The position numbers and the translations under genes are program-made. A stretch of 5,870 bases of DNA from Pseudomonadota bacterium. GTDB lineage: Bacteria > Pseudomonadota > Gammaproteobacteria > Burkholderiales > Casimicrobiaceae. Numbering within the stretch: the stretch's first letter is position 1; each line of letters opens with the position of its first letter. The stretch spans positions 1-5,870 of the forward strand of contig JAKPSO010000923.1 in NCBI GenBank assembly GCA_029571495.1. Direction: 5' to 3'. This document shows positions 1 through 5,870 of the stretch, one piece after another. The notes under the pieces are model-generated. The model saw only the letters and a list, made by a program, of their open reading frames with translations, was not told the origin of the DNA and did no database searches.

Positions 1-128
1 CGCTTCAGGAACGCACGACGGTCCAGCGTGCGCGCCGGGGCGGCGCTACTTGCAGCACCGAAGCGGCGCATAGGGGAATGATCGGACAGGCGTGTGCCGT
101 CCACATCGTGAGACTTTCTAACGAGCAT
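1..128 (-). CDS. fdhA: Formate dehydrogenase catalytic (alpha) subunit, N-terminal fragment with Tat signal
   Basis: Partial gene running off the left edge; only about 42 codons are present. The N-terminus reads MLVRKSHDVDG and later carries a twin-arginine stretch, LDRRAFLKR, at residues 35-43. This matches the start of large, Tat-exported formate dehydrogenase alpha subunits of the molybdopterin oxidoreductase family, which oxidise formate to CO2 on the outer face of the inner membrane. The hydrophobic part of the signal, the Fe-S motif and the Mo/W ligand lie outside the window, so the identity rests on the N-terminus and on context: a formate-dehydrogenase-type Tat protein, a TorD-like chaperone and a polyferredoxin lie directly upstream. 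Two in-frame ATGs are adjacent (at 131 and 128). GGAG at 139-136 sits 4 nt from the first and 7 nt from the second, so 128 is preferred. The gap to the upstream gene is about 30 nt, so co-transcription is likely. Confidence 0.8.
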   Translation of the reverse strand, partial: MLVRKSHDVDGTRLSDHSPMRRFGAASSAAPARTLDRRAFLK

Positions 129-135
129 CATTTAT

Positions 136-139
136 CTCC
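136..139 (-). promoter_or_regulatory. Ribosome binding site of the FDH alpha gene
   Basis: GGAG on the minus strand, followed by ATAA and then the tandem ATGATG. Spacing is 7 nt to the second ATG (128) and 4 nt to the first (131), which favours 128 as the start. Confidence 0.6.
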
Positions 140-160
140 GAGAAACTCTGAGCGGCCGCG

Positions 161-370
161 CTAGACGCGGGCCAAATCGTAGTAGGTGCGAACGTGCGCG
201 CTCTCTTGGTAACCGGCATCGCCACTTGGCGGGACAGCGGTCGTCTTGACGGGGGTAGCCTGCTTCAGCGCAGGTGCGACGACTACTGCGACAGCACCGG
301 CCGCGCCAACGCTACCGGCCAGCAAAAAGCCTCGACGCTTCAGATTCGCGTCCTGTTTCGTCTCGTTCAT
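161..370 (-). CDS. Small Tat-signal protein of the formate dehydrogenase region (FdhX-like)
   Basis: 69 residues. It has a short charged N-terminus, a twin-arginine motif KRRGFLLAG at residues 11-19, a hydrophobic Ala/Val/Gly helix at about 16-34, and a conserved-looking C-terminus with GYQESAHVRTYYDLARV at 53-69. This is the layout of the 'formate dehydrogenase region TAT target' family (TIGR02811 type; the gene is called fdhX in some Shewanella loci), found just upstream of FDH alpha subunits. Its function is not established; a small accessory subunit or export/assembly partner of the periplasmic enzyme is an inference. It contains no Cys and so binds no cluster of its own. The start is well supported by AAGGAG six nt upstream. 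It precedes the FDH alpha gene by about 30 nt and follows the chaperone gene after 111 nt. Confidence 0.88.
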   Translation of the reverse strand: MNETKQDANLKRRGFLLAGSVGAAGAVAVVVAPALKQATPVKTTAVPPSGDAGYQESAHVRTYYDLARV

Positions 371-376
371 AACCCA

Positions 377-382
377 CTCCTT
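377..382 (-). promoter_or_regulatory. Strong Shine-Dalgarno of the small Tat protein gene
   Basis: AAGGAG on the minus strand, 6 nt before the ATG at 370. It is the best ribosome binding site in the window. The four coupled upstream genes have only weak sites, so this gene is probably translated independently and more strongly. Confidence 0.75.
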
Positions 383-451
383 AACAACCGCTTGTTTATG
401 CGCCTAACAACTGACAGTTCGCTGCCACGTCATCGTCGTGCCGGTATACGT

Positions 452-469
452 CAACGCCTCAACGCGTTG
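452..469 (-). repeat. Short inverted repeat (hairpin) just after the chaperone gene
   Basis: CAACGC at 452-457 pairs with GCGTTG at 464-469 around a 6-nt loop. Within it, 460-469 is also a perfect 10-bp palindrome, CAACGCGTTG. It lies 12 nt downstream of the chaperone stop codon in the direction of transcription. No T-run follows, so it does not look like an intrinsic terminator. It could be a processing or stability hairpin, an operator, or chance. The rest of the 371-481 gap holds a small dyad, AACTGACAGTT, at 409-419 and no convincing promoter. Confidence 0.35.
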
Positions 470-481
470 GCCCCTGCGTTT

Positions 482-1111
482 CTATTGGTCGATCGCGAAG
501 GCATCGCGCTCCACCTGCAAGTAGCTACCTATGAATTTTGCAACGACGACGTAATAATTAGCAAGCGAAGATTTTTCTATTGCACTGCAACAAAGTTCGA
601 ACCACGGCGCGATGTGGTCTTCGAAAAATTTACGCTGTGTCGCCACGTTTGCCGGCTCGAAGCCGTCCGCCCCGACAATCAATAGCCGCATCACTTCGCA
701 CAGCGCCGCCAAGTGGTCTTCCACGACAGTCTGCGCCTCAACGCGGGATATCCCTAGTGTTGCCAACGCACCACGCACGTCAGCCAAAGGCTGTTCCATC
801 ATAAAGCCCGTCAAGTGATGCGACGCATGCAAGTTCACCGGCGCACGACCCACGCCGATGAACAACTCTTCATACTCATCATGAGCGGCCGCGGCATCCA
901 TCGCCATGGACGCTGCGATGAGCTTTGACCACGCAAGCGGAAGGGGTGCGCCATCGTCTTCAGTGGGCAATGGCGGTGAGCCTGCAATCGCCGAGAGCAG
1001 CGCCTGATCCGGCGCCGCAGCCAAGAGTCGCGAAATCAGCGCGTAGAAGTTCGCGCGTCCGTGATCCTCCGCGGAAACGTAGGACTTGAAAGCGACGGTG
1101 GTTTCGCTCAT
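482..1111 (-). CDS. TorD/DmsD-family molybdoenzyme chaperone
   Basis: 209 residues, a normal length for the TorD/DmsD/NarJ-type redox enzyme maturation chaperones. These all-helical cytoplasmic proteins bind the Tat signal and apo-form of a molybdoenzyme until its cofactor is loaded. Family-like features are the helical start RANFYALISRLLAAAP (19-34), the central motif DEYEELFIGVGRAPVNLHAS (78-97), and EDHLAALCEVMRLLI (131-145), which is typical of the PF02613 fold. Position in the locus points to formate dehydrogenase as the client. An upstream in-frame ATG at 1180 would add 23 residues lying inside the preceding gene. The start at 1111 is chosen because it forms an ATGA overlap with the polyferredoxin stop and opens with a normal family N-terminus. 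The Shine-Dalgarno is weak (AGGA about 10 nt upstream), which fits translational coupling. Confidence 0.88.
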   Translation of the reverse strand: MSETTVAFKSYVSAEDHGRANFYALISRLLAAAPDQALLSAIAGSPPLPTEDDGAPLPLAWSKLIAASMAMDAAAAHDEYEELFIGVGRAPVNLHASHHLTGFMMEQPLADVRGALATLGISRVEAQTVVEDHLAALCEVMRLLIVGADGFEPANVATQRKFFEDHIAPWFELCCSAIEKSSLANYYVVVAKFIGSYLQVERDAFAIDQ

Positions 1112-3183
1112 GGCTTGAGATTCCTGATGTCCAGAGTCTTCTCCTCGCTGTAAAGGTCGACGACACGACAATCGGCGCACATCTTGATGCGGTTGCGCGA
1201 TTGCTCGTCAGCAAACATGCTGTGCGTGGACAGCTTGTTAAACATGTTCTCAATCATCTTCTTCGCGCCCAACGGTTTGCCACAGCGCAGACAGCCAAGA
1301 ATTTCCGCTTCATTCAGGACGCGCATTTTCCTCGCGTCCGCTGCTAGGTTAAGACGCGGCGCAAGGGTGATCGCGCGCTCGGGGCACGTCTTCGCGCAAA
1401 TACCGCACTGCACGCATTTCGATTCAACGAACCGAAGCTGCGGCCGATCCGCGTTGTCCGCCAACGCGCCTTCAGGGCAAGCACCGACGCACGCGAGGCA
1501 CATCGTGCATTTGTCGGCGTCAACAACGATCTCACCGAACGGCGCACCGACCGCAAGTGGAATCACCGCTTTCGGAGTTGGAGCGTGCTCCAACAAATGT
1601 GCAAACACGGCGTCCAGTGTGCCGCGCTTGTCGTTGCTTAGGTTGAACGTCGCGGCAACCCGAACAGCGAGGCCGCGACGCGCGTTGGCTTCGCCGGACG
1701 CCAATTCGCGCATGCCGACGACAGTCACCATCGTGTCTTGATAACCCAGCGCCGCGAGAATGGTATTAGCAATATCCGCCTGCGCGGCAAGCGAAATCTG
1801 ATAATCCGGCGCGACATCCGGCGTCACGAGGATTTGCACGGCCGTCGCGCCGTACGCAACCGCGCCCAGCCACACGTCAAGCCCGGTCGAGGCCGGATGG
1901 TGAACGGCGACCGGCAACACACGCGCTGGCAGGCCGTCGCCACGCAGTGCCAAATCGTCGATCACTTCTTGTCCTGCTCCTGCGTCATGCAGGAGTACAA
2001 CGGCATCGCGTCCGCCCGCGTTAGCGAATGTCGCAAGCATCGCTTTCAGTCGCGCTCCCGTGTCGGCGACTCGTGGGTACACGTAGGTAAGCGCGCCAGA
2101 CGGACACACCGTCGTACACGCGCCGCAGCCCATGCAGAGCTGCGGGCTAACTTCAATCTGCTCGCCTTTCGCGGTGATCGCGCGTGTTGAACACACGTCG
2201 ATGCACTGCGTACAGCCGGTCTTTTTGTTGCGGCTATGCGCGCAAATATTGGCGCGGTAATTGAAGAACTTCGGCTTTTCAAACTCACCGACCAACGATG
2301 CAACTTCAGCCACCACTTTCAGTCGCGCCAGCGCGTCTTCGTCCGGCGCGAAGTAGCCTTGCGGCGGCTGATGCTGCGTGAAAAGCTTCTGATCCGTGAG
2401 GTTGATTACGATGTCGAACCGCCCCTCACGCGTGCCGTCTTGGCGGGCGAAGTCGATCGCCTTGGCGTCGCCACAAACAGCCACACAGGTGCGATGCGAC
2501 TTGCACTTGTCGAGATCAATTTGGTACGTCAAATCTATCGCGCCTTCGGGGCACGCACGCACGCAGGCGTTGCAGCGCGTGCAAGCGTCAAGGTCAATCG
2601 GACTCGATTGTTGCCAACGCACATCGAACGCGCCGAGCCACCCGGAAACGCTGACGCGTGCGCCGCTGACAATAGGGTACTCGCGCACCGCGGGCAGCTT
2701 CGCGTCGGCGTCGTTCGCCGACGTCGCGAGCACATTGACCGACACCGCGCCCTTCAGCGCCTCGGCGATAACCAGTGCGTCGCGCATGGGTCCGATGATG
2801 AGTATTTGGCCGCCGCTCTTGTAACTCACTTGTGTGGTCGGCGCTGGTTCGGGCAACATCGCCTCGGCGATCAACGCGGCGATCTTCGGCGTAGCGTGGC
2901 TCGCGTCTTTCGACCAACCCGCTCTCTCGCGAATATTGAAGAAGCGAACTGTCGCGACCTTTGGCGAATCGCTGGCGGCCTCACCGAGCAAACGTGATTC
3001 TTGCGTGCAGGCGACAACAGCATCACCTTCAATCGAGTCACCGTAGCGCGCAAGTTCGCGCTGGCACATCGCGTCGAAGGTGTGAACGCCGGCGGCACCC
3101 GCAGCGGTTGCGGCCTTAGCGAACTCGGCCGCGTCAAAGGGCATCGTGCGATTGCACGAACAAAGGTGAACTTGTCGGGTCAT
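1108..3183 (-). CDS. Large polyferredoxin (six 4Fe-4S-type motifs) of the formate dehydrogenase locus
   Basis: 691 residues, with no export signal and no membrane segment seen, so probably cytoplasmic. Cysteine motifs occur in three pairs. Pair one is C201/204/207/211 with C227-H230-C233-C237, where His takes the place of the second Cys. Pair two is C314/324/327/331, with a 9-residue first gap, and C350/353/356/360. Pair three is C559/562/565/569 and C590/593/596/600. Two further CxxC pairs, C631/C634 and C669/C672, lie near the C-terminus and could bind zinc or iron. Residues 1-70, with C8/C10, C40 and C59, recall the N-terminus of HdrA. The Cys-free stretch at about 390-475 recalls the MvhD-like hydrogenase delta fold. 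Both resemblances are by eye. The family is a standard neighbour of Tat-exported formate dehydrogenases in proteobacteria. A role in electron transfer or in enzyme maturation is inferred; neither is established here. The start overlaps the DUF3306 stop by 4 nt, and the stop overlaps the chaperone start by 4 nt. Confidence 0.9.
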   Translation of the reverse strand: MTRQVHLCSCNRTMPFDAAEFAKAATAAGAAGVHTFDAMCQRELARYGDSIEGDAVVACTQESRLLGEAASDSPKVATVRFFNIRERAGWSKDASHATPKIAALIAEAMLPEPAPTTQVSYKSGGQILIIGPMRDALVIAEALKGAVSVNVLATSANDADAKLPAVREYPIVSGARVSVSGWLGAFDVRWQQSSPIDLDACTRCNACVRACPEGAIDLTYQIDLDKCKSHRTCVAVCGDAKAIDFARQDGTREGRFDIVINLTDQKLFTQHQPPQGYFAPDEDALARLKVVAEVASLVGEFEKPKFFNYRANICAHSRNKKTGCTQCIDVCSTRAITAKGEQIEVSPQLCMGCGACTTVCPSGALTYVYPRVADTGARLKAMLATFANAGGRDAVVLLHDAGAGQEVIDDLALRGDGLPARVLPVAVHHPASTGLDVWLGAVAYGATAVQILVTPDVAPDYQISLAAQADIANTILAALGYQDTMVTVVGMRELASGEANARRGLAVRVAATFNLSNDKRGTLDAVFAHLLEHAPTPKAVIPLAVGAPFGEIVVDADKCTMCLACVGACPEGALADNADRPQLRFVESKCVQCGICAKTCPERAITLAPRLNLAADARKMRVLNEAEILGCLRCGKPLGAKKMIENMFNKLSTHSMFADEQSRNRIKMCADCRVVDLYSEEKTLDIRNLKP

Positions 3184-3878
3184 TGTGACTTTTCGGTAGA
3201 CGGTACGTCAGGCGAGATTTCAGTATCGGGCGGTGTGTCGACGTAGGCAAATTCGCCGACGCGTTTGCCGTGGCGGGGGTGCGCGACAGGCGACGCTGTT
3301 GCCGCAAAGTCGTTAGGTTCGGGCGAAGCGCCTTCGGCCTTCGCTTGATCATCTGTCGCGCGCGTCGCGTCTTCGGCCGCGCGCGCTGCCAACGTTGCCT
3401 GCCCTTCGTCGCTGGATTCGTCAACCGCGTAGCCACCGTCAGTCACGATCTGCTTGGTCGGGTTCATGATCGTCTGCCACGAGGAGAGCGTTGCCATGAC
3501 TTCAGGCGCGATGGGCTCAAATTGCGTGTAGTCGTCGATGTAAATATCAAGGCCGTCCATCACATTGAAATGGGGCGCTTTAAAAAGAGCCTTTAACGCC
3601 TGATGTTTCAACGCTTGCGGAACTTTCGCTTGCATGAACGGCGTGAAGTCTTCTGCGAGCGAAATGGACGAAAGCGGTGGAAGTTTTAGCTCTACCTCCG
3701 CCACGGGTGCAGCGTCGGTTGGCGTGGATGCGTTCGGAGCGCTCGACTCCTGCGAGACCACTGTCGCCCGGTTCTCAGCGGCCGCTTGCCGCTTCAACCG
3801 CGACCAACGCGACAATGACAGCCCCTCCGGCGCGGCAGCGCTTCCGGCGTTGTCGGTTGCGTTGTCTCGCTCAGCCAT
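3180..3878 (-). CDS. DUF3306 domain protein
   Basis: 232 residues. After a polar N-terminus comes the family signature: LSRWSRLKRQ at 22-31, a low-complexity Ala/Thr/Pro linker (about 35-65), then LPPLSSISLAEDFTPFM (66-82) and FKAPHFNVMDGLDIYIDDYT (99-118). This is a recognisable DUF3306 domain. The C-terminal 80 residues are acidic and rich in Ala/Asp/Thr, and look disordered. It has no cysteines, signal peptide or membrane helix. The molecular function is unknown; the protein is known to sit with DUF3305 in formate dehydrogenase loci, so an assembly role is an inference. An in-frame ATG at 4007 would add 43 residues read out of the DUF3305 gene. The start at 3878 is chosen because it overlaps the DUF3305 stop by only 8 nt, has a GGGGG tract about 6-8 nt upstream, and gives the normal family N-terminus. 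Confidence 0.87.
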   Translation of the reverse strand: MAERDNATDNAGSAAAPEGLSLSRWSRLKRQAAAENRATVVSQESSAPNASTPTDAAPVAEVELKLPPLSSISLAEDFTPFMQAKVPQALKHQALKALFKAPHFNVMDGLDIYIDDYTQFEPIAPEVMATLSSWQTIMNPTKQIVTDGGYAVDESSDEGQATLAARAAEDATRATDDQAKAEGASPEPNDFAATASPVAHPRHGKRVGEFAYVDTPPDTEISPDVPSTEKSQ

Positions 3879-4473
3879 TGGCGGCCCCCACGTCGGTCGC
3901 TCGGCGGAATGCGCCCTCGACAAACGGATCGTTTCGGCGAACTTTCTTGCGCGGTTCGGGTTTGTAGTGTGCGTCGGTGTACGCCAGCAGCGCGTCCCGC
4001 AAGGCATCGGGCATCGGCACGTTGTCGACGTGGTCCCCGGCGTCGAGCATGCGCCCCGCTTCGTTATACGACACCGTCGTCACCACCGGGCGCGGCACGG
4101 CGTCGCCCTCTTCCAAGCGCCACATCACAAAAATACACGGATGCGGCGAATTCAAATTGAGCCAATACCCCTCGCCTTCAGAGGGATGCAGCGCGATGCG
4201 CTCGAACTCGTAGCGCCACTGCGTCTCGACGCCGAACTGAAACTCGTGCGGCCCGCTGGGCGCTTGCACCGAATCATCCGCGACAGTGACGCTCGCGGCC
4301 TCCCACTCGAAGTCCACCCACCGGCTGCTCACGGGCCGTTTGCGAAAGCAGACACTCGCGGACCACGCCGTGATCAGGGGATTCTTCGCGTCAGACGTCG
4401 TCGCCGCTTGCAGGGCGGGTGCTGCACTCTGCGCAACAGATGTATCCGCATTCATATTCAAATTCGCACTCAC
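3871..4473 (-). CDS. DUF3305 domain protein
   Basis: 200 residues from a GTG start. The N-terminal 30 residues are low-complexity Ala/Ser/Thr. The recognisable DUF3305 domain then runs from about 38 to 180: VCFRKRPVSSRWVDFEWEAA at 41-60, EGYWLNLNSPHPCIFVMWRL at 101-120, VVTTVSYNEAGRMLDAGDHV at 130-149, and the end HYKPEPRKKVRRNDPF at 169-184. It is the first gene of the minus-strand block and has no signal peptide or membrane segment. Function is unknown; it is always read here together with DUF3306 and an FDH chaperone, so a part in formate dehydrogenase maturation is inferred. The start is uncertain: GTG at 4473 gives the longest frame, while ATG at 4455 would remove six residues. Neither has a convincing Shine-Dalgarno sequence. 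Confidence 0.85.
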   Translation of the reverse strand: MSANLNMNADTSVAQSAAPALQAATTSDAKNPLITAWSASVCFRKRPVSSRWVDFEWEAASVTVADDSVQAPSGPHEFQFGVETQWRYEFERIALHPSEGEGYWLNLNSPHPCIFVMWRLEEGDAVPRPVVTTVSYNEAGRMLDAGDHVDNVPMPDALRDALLAYTDAHYKPEPRKKVRRNDPFVEGAFRRATDVGAANG

Positions 4474-4479
4474 CCAGTG

Positions 4480-4488
4480 AATCTAGCA
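4480..4488 (-). promoter_or_regulatory. Possible extended -10 promoter element for the DUF3305 block
   Basis: TGCTAGATT on the minus strand fits an extended -10 (TGnTAnnnT). No good -35 is seen at normal spacing (TTGAAG lies 14 nt upstream). Transcription from it would begin near 4473, at the GTG start itself, implying a leaderless message or an 18-nt leader to the ATG at 4455. It lies in the only 48 nt between the two divergent genes. No clear plus-strand promoter for moaA was found there. Confidence 0.3.
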
Positions 4489-4521
4489 GAATACGCAGGC
4501 TTCAACGATTAGCATTTCCCT

Positions 4522-5679
4522 ATGGGCGAGCCCACACACGTTCACCCGAATCTTCAATGTCCCGCGCCCGGCAAGGTCATTGCGCTAGTGCCAGCGGGTA
4601 GTGCCGCCTCGGTCAAACCTGCATCTAGCGACGCACTCGCAGCGATTCGCGCGAGCCAAACGCTGCTCGATTCGCGCCAACGCCGCCTGCACGACCTGCG
4701 CATCTCGGTAACCGACAAATGCAATTTTCGTTGCACGTATTGCATGCCGAAAGACGTGTTCGGTCCCGGCTACAAGTTTTTGCCACACGACGCGCTGCTC
4801 TCGTTTGAGGAAATTACGCGCTTCGCAAGAATCGCTACTGAACTCGGCGTTGAAAAGATTCGCCTCACTGGTGGCGAACCCACGCTGCGGCGCAATTTGC
4901 CCGCGCTCATAGAAATGCTCGCCAAGCTAACGACGGCCACCGGCAATCCGCTCGACTTAACCCTCACCACCAACGGTTCAACGCTCGTCAAGCAAGCCAA
5001 GGCGCTCAAAAACGCCGGTTTGCAGCGCATCACCGTCTCGCTCGACTCGATGGACGACGCGGTGTTTCGCGCGATGAACGACGTGGACTTTCCCGTCAGC
5101 GACGTACTCAAAGGCATCGACGCCGCGCTCGCAGCGGGCCTCGCGCCCGTGAAGGTCAACATGGTCGTCAAGCGCGGCGTCAACGACCACACCGTCGTCG
5201 ACATGGCGCGCCACTTCAAAGGCACCGGCGTCATCGTGCGCTTCATCGAATTCATGGATGTCGGCAGCAGTAACGGTTGGCGCATGGACGACGTGGTGCC
5301 CAGTCGCGACATCGTCGCCGCGATTCACGCCGTACACCCTCTCGTCGCGGCAGACGCACAGTACGAAGGCGAAGTCGCGGGCCGCTGGCAATACGCCGAT
5401 GGCACTGGCGAAATCGGCGTGATCTCCAGCGTCACGCAAGCGTTTTGCTCCACGTGCACCCGCGCGCGGCTCTCCACCGATGGCAAGATCTACACGTGTT
5501 TGTTCGCCCAACAGGGCATCGACTTCCGCACGCTGCTCCGCGACGGCAAGAGCGACGACGACACCATCGCCGCGCTCCTCGCGGGTCTATGGGAAGTCCG
5601 CACGGATCGCTACAGCGAGATTCGCACCGCAGAAACAGCGAAGCTGCGGAAGGTGGAGATGAGTTATATCGGGGGATGA
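4522..5679 (+). CDS. moaA: GTP 3',8-cyclase MoaA (molybdenum cofactor biosynthesis)
   Basis: 385 residues. This radical SAM enzyme turns GTP into 3',8-cyclo-GTP, the first step of molybdopterin synthesis in the cytoplasm. The radical SAM cluster motif is C67/C71/C74 (CNFRCTYCM), followed by the SAM-binding LTGGEP at 115-120 and LTTNGS at 148-153. The second, substrate-binding cluster has C309/C312 and C326 (CSTCTRARLSTD then YTCLF). The chain ends in the Gly-Gly tail (SYIGG) needed for activity in the family, so it is full length and looks functional. The first 50 residues are an extension compared with E. coli MoaA and are usual in Burkholderiales-type proteins. No Shine-Dalgarno precedes the ATG at 4522; a GTG at 4588 is a possible later start. 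It is divergent from the formate dehydrogenase block, whose enzyme needs this cofactor. Confidence 0.96.
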   Translation: MGEPTHVHPNLQCPAPGKVIALVPAGSAASVKPASSDALAAIRASQTLLDSRQRRLHDLRISVTDKCNFRCTYCMPKDVFGPGYKFLPHDALLSFEEITRFARIATELGVEKIRLTGGEPTLRRNLPALIEMLAKLTTATGNPLDLTLTTNGSTLVKQAKALKNAGLQRITVSLDSMDDAVFRAMNDVDFPVSDVLKGIDAALAAGLAPVKVNMVVKRGVNDHTVVDMARHFKGTGVIVRFIEFMDVGSSNGWRMDDVVPSRDIVAAIHAVHPLVAADAQYEGEVAGRWQYADGTGEIGVISSVTQAFCSTCTRARLSTDGKIYTCLFAQQGIDFRTLLRDGKSDDDTIAALLAGLWEVRTDRYSEIRTAETAKLRKVEMSYIGG

Positions 5680-5733
5680 ATGCTGCTAGGCTCCCCAAAC
5701 GTGCGTCTAGCTACTCACTCGGATCCGCGCACT

Positions 5734-5738
5734 GAGGA
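5734..5738 (+). promoter_or_regulatory. Ribosome binding site of the GFA-family gene
   Basis: GAGGA, 6 nt before the ATG at 5745. It supports that start for the last reading frame. The gap from moaA (5680-5744) shows no terminator, so readthrough from moaA is possible. Confidence 0.6.
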
Positions 5739-5744
5739 CACAAC

Positions 5745-5870
5745 ATGCTCGTAGGAAGTTGTCACTGTGGCGCCGTCACCATCGAATTGCCATACGCGCC
5801 GGAAAAGGCGACAAACTGCAACTGCTCCGTCTGCAGACGCCTTGGTGCGCTGTGGGCTTACTAAGAGTTT
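5745..5870 (+). pseudogene. GFA/CENP-V-type zinc protein, 5' fragment with in-frame TAA at codon 40
   Basis: The frame opens MLVGSCHCGAVTIEL and continues to CNCSVCRRLGALWAY before a TAA at 5862-5864. SCHCGAV (C6, C8) and CNCSVC (C25, C27, C30) are the zinc-binding signatures of the GFA family (glutathione-dependent formaldehyde-activating enzyme / CENP-V fold), a cytoplasmic fold usually of about 110-190 residues. Family members typically continue through this point with WAYY and then further strands, so the stop appears to replace a Tyr codon (TAC or TAT to TAA), with GAG TTT following in frame. The gene is therefore either broken or affected by a base error close to the sequence end. The remainder lies outside the window. 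Substrate is unknown; many members are not true formaldehyde enzymes. It follows moaA by 65 nt on the same strand. Confidence 0.7.

Noticed and set aside
194..685. 163-residue plus-strand frame across the small Tat protein gene and the end of the chaperone gene
   Set aside because: It crosses two supported minus-strand genes and the intergenic gap, and has no domain-like sequence.
2236..2997. 253-residue open frame on the plus strand opposite the polyferredoxin gene
   Set aside because: It is antisense to a well-supported cluster-binding protein, has an Arg/Ala/Val-rich composition typical of shadow frames in GC-rich DNA, and shows no family motif.
3634..4512. 292-residue open frame on the plus strand opposite the DUF3305 and DUF3306 genes
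   Set aside because: Both genes beneath it carry clear domain signatures; this frame is Arg/His-rich with no recognisable motif and no ribosome binding site.
4770..5511. Two overlapping minus-strand frames (180 and 177 residues) opposite moaA
   Set aside because: moaA has both cluster motifs and the Gly-Gly tail intact; the opposite frames show no domain features.
5701..5732. Possible hairpin GTGCG...CGCAC between moaA and the GFA gene as a terminator
   Set aside because: The arms are only 5 bp with a 22-nt loop and no T-run follows.
1..5870. CRISPR arrays, tRNA or rRNA genes, insertion sequences or phage genes
   Set aside because: No regularly spaced repeats, transposase motifs, terminal repeats or RNA gene signatures were seen; the window is almost fully occupied by recognisable metabolic genes.

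Overview
This window carries the upstream (maturation) half of a periplasmic formate dehydrogenase locus on the minus strand. Head-to-head with it on the plus strand lie moaA and the start of a GFA-family gene. Base composition is moderately GC-rich. The MoaA sequence, including its roughly 50-residue N-terminal extension, and the gene order DUF3305 - DUF3306 - multi-cluster ferredoxin - TorD-like chaperone - small Tat protein - FDH alpha resemble those of Betaproteobacteria, Burkholderiales in particular. The taxonomic call is recalled from family resemblance and was not searched.

Minus strand, in transcription order: a DUF3305 protein (4473-3871), a DUF3306 protein (3878-3180), a 691-residue polyferredoxin (3183-1108), a TorD/DmsD-type chaperone (1111-482), a 69-residue Tat-signal protein of the 'formate dehydrogenase region TAT target' family (370-161), and the first 42 codons of the formate dehydrogenase catalytic subunit (128 to the window edge). 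The first four genes overlap by 8, 4 and 4 nt, so they form one translationally coupled block. A 111-nt gap then holds a small hairpin and a strong Shine-Dalgarno sequence before the Tat protein, which may separate maturation from structural gene expression.

Plus strand: moaA (4522-5679), the radical-SAM GTP 3',8-cyclase that starts molybdenum cofactor synthesis, then a GFA/CENP-V-type zinc protein (5745 to the edge) whose reading frame hits TAA at codon 40.

How the genes fit together: formate dehydrogenase needs a molybdenum or tungsten bis-MGD cofactor, Fe-S clusters and folded export through the Tat system. MoaA supplies the pterin pathway, the TorD-like chaperone probably holds the apo-enzyme, and the two Tat-signal proteins are the export cargo. 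The polyferredoxin and the DUF3305/DUF3306 pair are conserved companions of unknown function. Nothing here is a clearly new system. The most interesting items are the architecture of the polyferredoxin (six cluster motifs, one with His in place of Cys, and HdrA-like and MvhD-like cysteine-poor segments), the DUF3305/DUF3306 pair and the interrupted GFA gene.
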